From positions 1 to 18,550 of the forward strand of contig JALLBK010000192.1 in the NCBI GenBank assembly GCA_036940085.1: a stretch of 18,550 nucleotides of DNA. Direction: 5' to 3'. Shown here piece after piece: positions 11,147 through 17,825 of this stretch (position 1 is the stretch's first letter; every line of letters begins with the position of its first letter). The notes beneath the pieces are model-generated. The model saw only the letters and a program-made list of their open reading frames with translations, was not told the DNA's origin and ran no database searches. This stretch comes from Discostella pseudostelligera (lineage: Eukaryota; Bacillariophyta; Thalassiosirophyceae; Thalassiosirales; Thalassiosiraceae). Position numbers and translations under genes: made by a program.

Positions 11147-12274
11147 ATGACGATCGCGATGATACTATCCCTCGTCCCGCGACGCATATCCGCCAACGGC
11201 ACAATCCTATCCTCGTCATCACGATGTCCGGTAGTTCCCAATGGATGCCATTCTGCAATAGCCACGGTGGCCACCGGCACGCCGGCGAGTAGTGCCAATA
11301 CTGATGGCACCTACTACACAAGGCATCCTGGTGTTGCGTCGAAACCCGGCCATGTCATCACTCCCAACCATCCCAACCTCTTCAGCTGCAATAATACCCA
11401 ACTCAATTCTATCAGATGTTTCTCTTCCAAATACGTATCTGTGGATCATTCCGCAGCCTACCGCGATGCCATGTCTTCCTCTCACGGCACACAACTTCAA
11501 CTAGCCCTCGAGGAGGGTCGAGGGAAAGATGATGCACCGTTTGATCCCTTTTCTCAATTCCTTGATGCGATGGGAAGTACAAATGATTTGGATGATGATG
11601 AATATGACGATGAGGGTGATGAAGAAGATATCGAAGAAGCAGAATACTCCTACAAAACAACTGAGAACTATGATGATGAGAACAAGAACACTACCACTGG
11701 ATTGCAGATCAACGACGATGATGATGTGGATGAGAGCGAGGACGAGAAGAATTTCATTGGCGTCAATAGTCGTCGTAGTACTAGTATTAGTAATCCCACC
11801 TACACTACCACGGGAGCACTCTACCGTCCCAAATCGGAACGATTGGCCCTTCGTGCCGGGTACCCCGCCGGGGGGAACTTTGCGGTAATTTTCCTAGCGG
11901 GATTTCAACATAAGGTTGCTGTCGATGATTTGCTTGTGGTGAATAAACTCAAGCCGATTAGTGCTTGGTCAGTGGGGAGCACACACACTATCAAGGATTC
12001 GGATATACTATTGCTTGCAAATCAGGACAAAACATTGGTGGGGTTGCCGGGGGTTGCCGGGGGAGAGGTGGAGGTTATGGTGGAGGAGATTACGAGAGAT
12101 AAGACATTGATCATTTTTAAGAAACGTAGGAGGAAGAATTCTAGGAGGAAGAATGGTTTTCGAAGGCAGGTTACGTTTTTGAGGGTGCTGGATGTGAGAA
12201 TGCCGGGGGAAGTACAAGCCGACGGTAGTAGTAGAAGTAGTATGATGGAGGATGATGTGAAAGTTGCTGCTTGA
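11147..12274 (+). CDS. MRPL21: Mitochondrial large-subunit ribosomal protein bL21m
   Basis: A single exon of 375 aa. The C-terminal region, about residues 243-350, is a bL21 domain: NFAVIFLAGFQHKVAVDD matches the bacterial start (AVFQSGGKQHRV), LLLANQDKTLVGLPGVAGG matches the middle, and the basic FKKRRRKNSRRKNGFRR matches the rRNA-binding tail before FLRVLDV. bL21 binds 23S-type rRNA in the large subunit. The first 92 residues have one acidic residue and many Ser, Arg and Thr, ending IRCF|SS, which looks like an R-3 mitochondrial processing site. A plastid-type signal peptide is absent, so mitochondrial location is inferred. Residues about 146-200 form a strongly acidic Asp/Glu insertion not found in bacterial L21. 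The core domain is secure. The start is the first ATG; Met5 is an alternative. Confidence 0.9.
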   Translation: MTIAMILSLVPRRISANGTILSSSSRCPVVPNGCHSAIATVATGTPASSANTDGTYYTRHPGVASKPGHVITPNHPNLFSCNNTQLNSIRCFSSKYVSVDHSAAYRDAMSSSHGTQLQLALEEGRGKDDAPFDPFSQFLDAMGSTNDLDDDEYDDEGDEEDIEEAEYSYKTTENYDDENKNTTTGLQINDDDDVDESEDEKNFIGVNSRRSTSISNPTYTTTGALYRPKSERLALRAGYPAGGNFAVIFLAGFQHKVAVDDLLVVNKLKPISAWSVGSTHTIKDSDILLLANQDKTLVGLPGVAGGEVEVMVEEITRDKTLIIFKKRRRKNSRRKNGFRRQVTFLRVLDVRMPGEVQADGSSRSSMMEDDVKVAA

Positions 12275-12740
12275 TGTCTCTCGTTGGAGAGAGAAACCGC
12301 AACCGCATAACTTGTGATAATTAATTAACCAAGGCAAAGGCACGACGTGCTTGCTCCTTCTCTCTCCTTTGGACAACAGCTTTGATCATCATTCATCGTG
12401 TTGTGATGTCCTAGATTGTTGCACGTTGCATTCCGCCCTATCGGCCCGGCGGGCCTTGGGCCAGGGGCTTTGGTCTGTCCGCGCTGGCGCAACAAAGGTG
12501 GTGGCGCGCTTTACGCGATATCATAGCGATTATCTGTACGGTGATAATGTGGAAATCATCGCTCACCGGGGTGAATTGTGGCGCCAACCGGCGCTTCCTT
12601 CACCAACACCACACAAACTCCATCGCCGTCGAGACCATGGCCGTGGCGTCTACGCATGGACAACTCGCACTTGGTTCCGCAAAGCCTCTCTCCATAGTTG
12701 AGCATATGATGCGTCAGACGGGTTAGAGACAGCAAATGAT
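12275..12740. promoter_or_regulatory. Intergenic region, bL21m 3' end to PRORP start
   Basis: This 466-bp region should hold the bL21m 3' UTR and the PRORP promoter and 5' UTR. It contains a GC-rich near-palindromic patch around 12442-12468 (GGCCCGGCGGGCC followed by TTGGGCC). A 116-codon frame at 12351-12701 has no recognisable features and is not called. No tRNA or other RNA gene was recognised. Confidence 0.45.
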
Positions 12741-15700
12741 ATGATTCGGTCATCATTATTTTATCGCATTGCTGAATTGAGGCGCAATGGCTGCATGCCG
12801 AGAAGCACATCCATCTGCGGCTGCGGCACCAGTCGCAGTCTCCGACGAGATTTGTCTCGAGCGCAAACCTTCTCATCGAATAAAGCTGGTGGTGCAGAGA
12901 AAAAAGGAAAGGCTAAAGCAAAGTCATTCTTTGAAGAGGTCGATGAGAGAATGAAGCGTGATTCGCCGGTACAGTATCGATTATTCTTGGAATCGAAAGC
13001 AAAATGGGAGTCCAAGTGTAAGTTGGAGCAGCAGCGGGACGTACTATTGCGCAGACGCGTAGTGGGGGGACGCAAAGCGAACATGCCGGTGGCGGATTCG
13101 TCGGCACAGTCCACTACCCCGCACATGGAGAAGCCTCCTGTACTCGAATACCATGGTAAACGAGATAGTACTTATCCCGCTGCCAAAGATCACCCTCAGG
13201 CAGATGACGCAATTTTGCTTTCCAACAATGCCACAACCATTGATGATCGCACCGTTTCATTCGAGACAACGATATCGAGTTGGGATCAAAAGATCATTAA
13301 CAATCGCCAAGATCCACCCATACCTACCGCATCCAATGACAAACTCTCCAATAAAAAGGGTGGTGGTGTATTTTCATCGATCTCCAAAAATGCACTCCTG
13401 ATCAAGAGTGCCAACGTCAGTATTCCGTTGTCGGAACTCTTCCCTACACTCTATGCAACTGAATCACCCGCGAAAACAGTAACTTCAAAGCAGTATGTCG
13501 ATCCTGTAATGATGTTCGATCCTGACGATTTTGAGGCATATGAGCAAGCGATTACGGCAGTCTTTGAAGATGACGGCACCGTTAAGGCCATTGCGAGAAT
13601 TGAGCGTAAGGCGGAGAACAAGGAGTATACAAAAATAATCATCCAACAAGTTAAAGATTGGTTATTGAATAAGCAACGCATTGTTGAGCCAGAGGTGATG
13701 ATGGAGAGATGGAACAATGTGGATGAGGCATGGAAAAATGGGAAATGGATGACTGGGCTGAGCGAATCTGAACCCTGTAGTCAGGAGGAGCCGGATGCAA
13801 AAAAATCTGATTCGATGTTTACGACAGAGTTAAGGTCACAGCAGCAATTATTTCTATCGATACTGCAAGAGAAAGAATTTGGTCGCGTCCCTAGGTCAGA
13901 TGGCGAAACACCCGAGCAGGATGATGTCGCTGGTACTGCATTTGATCCCATCCTATTCTATGAAGTTGCCCAACATTTCATAGGCTCGTTAGGACGATAT
14001 TGTGCTCGACGGGCAAGATCTACTCCAATGGTGGTGGCATGGTGGAAAGTTAAAGAGAGTGGATTGCTGTTACGGAAAGATGTTACAGCTAACTTTTTGT
14101 ATGTTTGCAGTACCATGGGCGTGGCAGATTCCATTGGCATGACTAGTGGAGTCGGGGCATATTTTACTCGCCGGTACCAAGAGAATGGTGGCGAGAGCAC
14201 TATCGACAATGAACAATCTCGATTTCTTATTCCTGAGGAAGTTGCGACGTATCATGATTTGTCCTCGAAACCGACGGAGTCAAGTATCAGTCTGCGAGTT
14301 AAAGCATTGGCATCCAAAGGAAATGCAAAGAGTGCTGAGGAGTTGGTAGAGGCATTCAAGGCGAGTTGTCATTCATCTATTTTAGCTTATCGTGTATGTG
14401 ATAGAATTATTCATTGACTCGTCCTATGTCAACACAGAAGTCGATTGAAGCTGATGAATCCTCCGAAGGCGAGTTGGTAAGGCTTCGAACATACTTTCCA
14501 ATACTGAAACAATATTGCGAAGTTGGCGATATGAGTTCGGCACTATCGTTATTTAAACGTATGCAGTCAACCCCAGGAGTCATGCTCGAGCCAGAAACCT
14601 ATGTCTTGCTCCTGGCATCGATCGCAGAGAATAAATATTTTTGGTAAGACTATGATTGTGAATTAAATTTTGTTTCAGGTTGCCATTAATGATGTGTTAG
14701 CTGACATACTTTGGATCGCGTGCACAGTGATGATTCTCCAGAATTAGAGGGGGCGACAGCTATAGGCTACAGTCACTCTCGTGGACCAGGACTCTTTGAT
14801 GAACTTGCTACCGAAATGGCTTGTGAAGCTCTTGAGATTTCATCCGCATCTGCACGGCGTCTGTACAATTCTTTGGCTATAGGCTTTCAAAGTAAGGGCG
14901 ATTCAGAGAGTAATAATTCTGTGGTTTCGAATCTTAAAGAAGCCCATCCATTGATGTCCATGGCACTCGCGAAGGAACCTGCGAAGAGTAATGAAGTCGT
15001 AGCCTGTCGGGTGTCTCTGGATCGGGGCACCGGTATTTGCCCCGTGACAAATGTTCAACAGCGCCTCATTATTCTAGAGCCAGATCAAAGAAAGCAGCTG
15101 CATGCGGATTTATTGGACTTGTCGACGGAGCAATTTGCGAAATTTGCCGGAAAGAAGTCAAATGATGCGCCAGGTCGAGCAAGAGAGCAGTTACAAGTTT
15201 TTTCAGATTGGCTTGACCAACGACAGGGCACTCCTTTCACCGCAATAGTAGATGGTGCGTTTGGGTTTAATTTCATGGTATTTTATAGCACCCGCTGGAG
15301 TGGTCGTGGATGTTCTAATGCTCTCACACTATCTGTATTTAAATGCCAATTTCAGGCGCCAACGTCGGATACTACATGCAAAGTTTTGACAAAGGAAGGT
15401 ATGTTCCATTTATTGGTCTTTCATCTTTTGCAATACGATACATATTCACTCGTTTTTGTTCTCGTTTGGATAGANGTTCTCGTTTGGATAGATTCAATTA
15501 TCATCAAATTAAGTTCATGGTCGATACGCTGGAAGCGAGAGGAGAAACTCCTTTAGTAATCATTCCCAACAAATATGCCCACCATGAGTTCTTCTCATCT
15601 AGGGGCGAGAATCAGAGACTGGATCGGTCTGAGATTGAAATCATGGATGACCTAACAAAGAGTGGCAAGCTCTATAAAGGTGAATTTGGCTCTATGGTTC

Positions 15701-16208
15701 GGATTCGACTGGTCGGCACTCATTCTCATGTATTATTTGTTCATTTTGCGTTCAAACAGTCCCTTCTCGGTGTCTCGATGACTTTTATTGGATGCTCGCT
15801 AGCATATCAGACCAAACCGCATCTCGCGATGGACAGGATCTATCTATTCCAAACAATGACCCCTATGGACGATTTCCGGGGAGTCGTCCAATGCTGATCA
15901 CCAATGACCAAATGCGTGACCACAGGTATGAACTGCTTGATCCAAGATTATTTCGGCGGTGGTATGGATGTCATATTGTGAATTATAACTTTACTGCCTT
16001 CGTGTTGGGAGAAAGTGTAGCGGGCAACGAGATTGGGTTTTCTCTGGCTGATTTCTTCAGTAGGGAAATACAAGGCAATCCTTGTCCCTCCAACAGTGAT
16101 GATGGATACAACAGTAATTGGGGTGGCAATGCTTGGCATTTTCCTGTCCAGGATTGGCAGCTTGATGAGAGGTTTGTCATCCGGATTCCTAAAAAGATAG
16201 AAAACTAG
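12741..16208 (+). CDS. PRORP: Protein-only RNase P (PRORP), six exons
   Basis: Exons are 12741-14393, 14438-14643, 14728-15254, 15356-15398, 15492-15679 and 15760-16208, giving 1021 aa (plant PRORPs are about 530-570 aa). PRORP removes 5' leaders from precursor tRNAs without an RNA subunit. Residues 1 to about 45 are Arg/Ser-rich (LSRAQTFSS), suggesting mitochondrial import. Residues about 50-400 are an unrecognised, probably disordered extension. PPR-like helices follow, including LRTYFPILKQYCEVGDMSSA and MLEPETYVLLLASIAE. The NYN metallonuclease starts near 780 with TAIVDGANVGYY, DDFYWML and MLITNDQMRDH. Likely metal-binding aspartates are D795, D879, D880 and D922. Compared with plant PRORP1, the zinc motif CxxC reads C724-P-V-T and the C-terminal Cys is missing, while H999 in WHFPV remains. 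Every splice join restores both frame and homology. The nuclease is secure; the N-terminus and the 44-nt first intron are less certain. Confidence 0.9.
14394..14437 (+). other. PRORP intron 1 (44 nt)
   Basis: The donor is TATCGT|GTATGT and the acceptor is CAACACAG|AAGTCG, phase 0. Joining gives LAYR-KSIEADESSEGELVR, leading into the PPR block in the correct frame. Without splicing the frame stops at TGA about 25 nt into this intron. At 44 nt it is the shortest intron in the window. Confidence 0.75.
14644..14727 (+). other. PRORP intron 2 (84 nt)
   Basis: The donor is TTTTTG|GTAAGA and the acceptor is CGTGCACAG|TGATGA. The nearer, more pyrimidine-rich TTTCAG at 14678 was rejected because it leads to a TAG within eight codons. 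The chosen acceptor gives codon TG|T (Cys620) and a long open frame beginning DDSPELEG. Confidence 0.75.
15255..15355 (+). other. PRORP intron 3 (101 nt), splits the VDGAN motif
   Basis: The donor is GTAGATG|GTGCGT and the acceptor is AATTTCAG|GCGCCA. The join rebuilds the catalytic motif as VD-G-AN, with the glycine codon split G|GC. The following exon 4 is only 43 nt (15356-15398) and encodes ANVGYYMQSFDKG. Confidence 0.9.
15399..15491 (+). other. PRORP intron 4 (93 nt) with two possible acceptors
   Basis: The donor is GGAAG|GTATGT. The preferred acceptor is GGATAG|ATTCAA at 15490-15491, giving DKG-R-FNYHQIKF, which matches plant PRORP spacing. An identical GGATAG lies 18 nt upstream (15472-15473); using it would insert six residues in frame. 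An undetermined base N is present at 15475. Confidence 0.82.
15458..15492 (+). repeat. 18-bp-period tandem duplication at a splice acceptor
   Basis: GTTCTCGTTTGGATAGA occurs at 15458-15474 and 15476-15492, separated by one base called N at 15475. Each copy ends in an AG usable as a 3' splice site. If the N is a real base the period is 18 and both acceptors keep the frame; if it is absent the period is 17 and the upstream acceptor would shift the frame. Confidence 0.9.
15680..15759 (+). other. PRORP intron 5 (80 nt)
   Basis: The donor is TATAAAG|GTGAAT and the acceptor is TCAAACAG|TCCCTT. The join gives LYK-V-PSRCLDDFYWML, rebuilding the second catalytic aspartate motif of PRORP. Confidence 0.9.
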
Positions 16209-16365
16209 ATCTTCTTATAAGAACGCTTAATAAGGATGACATTATTTCCCCCGCATCATTCCATGACAGCAAATAATAACTCAAAAACGAACTATCTACA
16301 TATTGATTACTCGAAGACGAACTGCAAGTCCAGCGTTCATCCAATCTATGACACTAAGTGAATCT

Positions 16366-16923
16366 TCAAGATGCCAAAGCGACTGATTTCCCACTTGCTT
16401 GCGACCACTATGCATCATCAATATGTCAGTGGGAGATGTGCGAGATAACACTGAAGATTGTCACCGAAGACAGAAGACTGAAGACGTCCCCTACTGCTGG
16501 TCTAGTCAAGATCTCACCGACTCACCTTTTGTAATTTCTCCAGCATTTCCACTTTGGTCACCGCATCACTGTGAGTCACGACAACAGTTTTAGCTTCGAC
16601 ATTCGCTTCGATATCTGTCACTCCTGGGTAGGTAAACGAAAGGCTGAGATTGTATCGGTATGGGGGCTGGTATGAGACTTTCATAACTTGGAATAACCTA
16701 CCTTCAATCTTTCCTAATATTCGCTTGACCGCACCCGCACAACCATCACTGATATGATGCAGAAACAAATGTGTCCAATGATATTAGAAGTTGATCGAAT
16801 TCCAGATATTGTGCTCTATGCAAGTGAATACATGTCACCGTCACGGCTGCTGCAGCCGAAAAAATATCAACCGTAGACGTACCATGTCATTCCAACATCA
16901 AATCGCGTCTCCGTCATGGTCAT
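16366..16923 (-). CDS. ATX1: ATX1/ATOX1-type copper chaperone, four exons
   Basis: On the minus strand the exons are 16923-16883, 16748-16702, 16623-16526 and 16407-16366 (41, 47, 98 and 42 nt), giving 75 aa, the usual length of ATX1 proteins. The product is a cytosolic single HMA-domain metallochaperone that carries Cu(I) to P-type copper ATPases. The metal-binding motif MTCDGC, with C14 and C17, is split by intron 1 (TG|T codon). It is followed by AVKRILGKIEGVTDIEANVE, a classic HMA helix-strand segment, then KTVVVTHSDAVTKVEMLEKL and the tail KWSQASGKSV. K69 sits where ATX1/ATOX1 proteins have a conserved C-terminal lysine. Introns are 134, 78 and 118 nt with GT-AG ends: TG|GTACGT..ATCAG, GAAG|GTAGGT..CCCAG, AAAAG|GTGAGT..CATAG. 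The start is the ATG of ATGACCATGACG; Met3 is an alternative. It is convergent with PRORP, with 157 bp between stop codons. Confidence 0.92.
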
Positions 16924-17225
16924 GATAAATTAAAGTAATAGTATTCGCCAATATTTATTTATGAAGTATGGGCGGAGAGTTGGAGATGGAGTTGGAAATG
17001 GAAGGGAGCGTGGGATGAGGGGGGGGGGGTAACGATGGTGATGGTGTTGGGTGTTTGTTATCTAGAAGCAACCTGACAGGTTCGTACACAGCTGAAGAGA
17101 AAAAATCCATGCAGGGATTTGTTTTGGTTAATGGTTAATGGTTAATGGTTGTTATCGCTTAATACTACTATGCTGAGTCTTCTAGCGCCGAGTTTCTCAC
17201 CCCTACACGTGGAAGTGTACGGTTC
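16924..17225. other. ATX1 upstream region, no gene seen
   Basis: These 302 bases hold the likely ATX1 promoter and 5' leader at the left. To the right is low-complexity sequence: an 11-nt G run at 17019-17029, a GATGGTGATGGTGTTGGGTGTTTG-like GT-rich patch, and three copies of GGTTAAT at 17126-17146. No coding signal is supported. Confidence 0.45.
17126..17146 (+). repeat. 7-bp tandem repeat (GGTTAAT)x3
   Basis: Three perfect head-to-tail copies of GGTTAAT, followed by a partial GGTT. It looks like a simple microsatellite in noncoding DNA. The unit differs from the TTAGGG-type telomere repeat. Confidence 0.85.
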
Positions 17226-17383
17226 CTACTCGGAGTCATCGCGGGGGTCCTCCAAGAGAAGCAACATGCTATGTGTCCGTCCGTCGAGGCGGTACTTAAG
17301 ATCTTGTCTTAATGCTTCACAAATTCCAGTACAATATCTTCGGGTTCAAAGATGATATCACGTGTGATGGCGTGGTTGCGTCG
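17226..17383 (-). pseudogene. Possible frameshifted ORF remnant, unknown family
   Basis: On the minus strand two short frames abut in a way that looks like one disrupted coding segment. The first (about 17383-17309) contains DIIFEPEDIVLEFVK and then stops. A one-base shift in frame near 17312-17320 continues as ALRQDLKYRLDGRTHSMLLL and LEDPRDDSE, with TAG at 17226-17228. The composition is protein-like, but I recognise no family, there is no start codon, and an upstream TGA at 17384-17386 closes the frame. It could be a decayed gene end, an exon with an assembly indel, or chance. The G-rich repeats next to it are noncoding. Confidence 0.25.
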
Positions 17384-17410
17384 TCACAATATAAAGAACA
17401 ATAATAAGTT

Positions 17411-17825
17411 CCATCATCAATTGGGAGTGATGGAGGTCAGTGGATGGGTGGATCCTTAAGGTTGATGGAGTGGGGTGGTCCATGCAAGTGGTGGTGTGGT
17501 GGTGTCGGTGCAATTGTGGTTGCATCGGCAGCAGGTAAAAATACAAAAATACAAAATGGTTTCATCATCAATTGGAGGTGATGACGACGAGGTCGGTGGA
17601 TGGATAGATCCTTAAGGTTGATGGCGTGGGTGGTCCATGCTAGTTGTGGGGGTGGTCCATGCTAGTTGTGGTGGTGTGGTTGTGCTAGTGTGATTGTGGT
17701 TGCATCGGTCACAGTAAAAATACAAAAATACAAATACAAAATGGTACCGTCAATTGGAGTGGCGACGATGAGGTTGTTGGATGGGTAGATCCTTAAGGTT
17801 GATGGAGCGGGTGATCCATGCTAGT
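17411..17825. repeat. Degenerate tandem array, unit about 157 bp
   Basis: Three related units can be aligned by the shared core GATCCTTAAGGTTGATGG at about 17451, 17607 and 17788. Spacing is 156 and 181 bp. The second interval is longer because a 22-bp segment is duplicated at 17628-17649 and 17650-17671. Each unit also carries CAATTGG near its start, and the first two end in TGGTTGCATCGG then an AAAAATACAAAAATACAAA tract. The third copy is cut off where it meets the stop codon of the minus-strand J-domain ORF (CATGCTAGTTG at about 17818-17828). Seen from that ORF, the array is its 3' flank. Confidence 0.85.
17628..17671 (+). repeat. 22-bp internal duplication in the tandem array
   Basis: GGGTGGTCCATGCTAGTTGTGG occurs at 17628-17649 and again immediately at 17650-17671. 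It accounts for almost all of the length difference between the two measured array intervals. Confidence 0.85.

Noticed and set aside
12351..12701. 116-codon plus-strand frame between bL21m and PRORP
   Set aside because: It has Cys/His/Arg-rich random-looking composition and no recognisable motif, and it overlaps the likely PRORP leader.
14679..14700. Using the TTTCAG acceptor at 14678 for PRORP intron 2
   Set aside because: It leads to an in-frame TAG within eight codons. The CACAG at 14727 restores the long open frame.
16514..16768. Reading the copper chaperone as one 84-codon unspliced frame
   Set aside because: That frame lacks the first metal-binding Cys and contains a non-conserved 26-residue stretch that has exact GT..AG intron ends. 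Splicing gives a full-length canonical ATX1 protein.
16844..16858. Small perfect hairpin CGGCTG-CTG-CAGCCG
   Set aside because: It lies inside intron 1 of the ATX1 gene, has a 6-bp stem and a 3-nt loop, and shows no further structure or U-tract to suggest an RNA gene.
17358..17546. 62-codon minus-strand frame with His/Pro/Thr composition
   Set aside because: It is created by the GT-rich tandem array and does not persist in the same frame across units.
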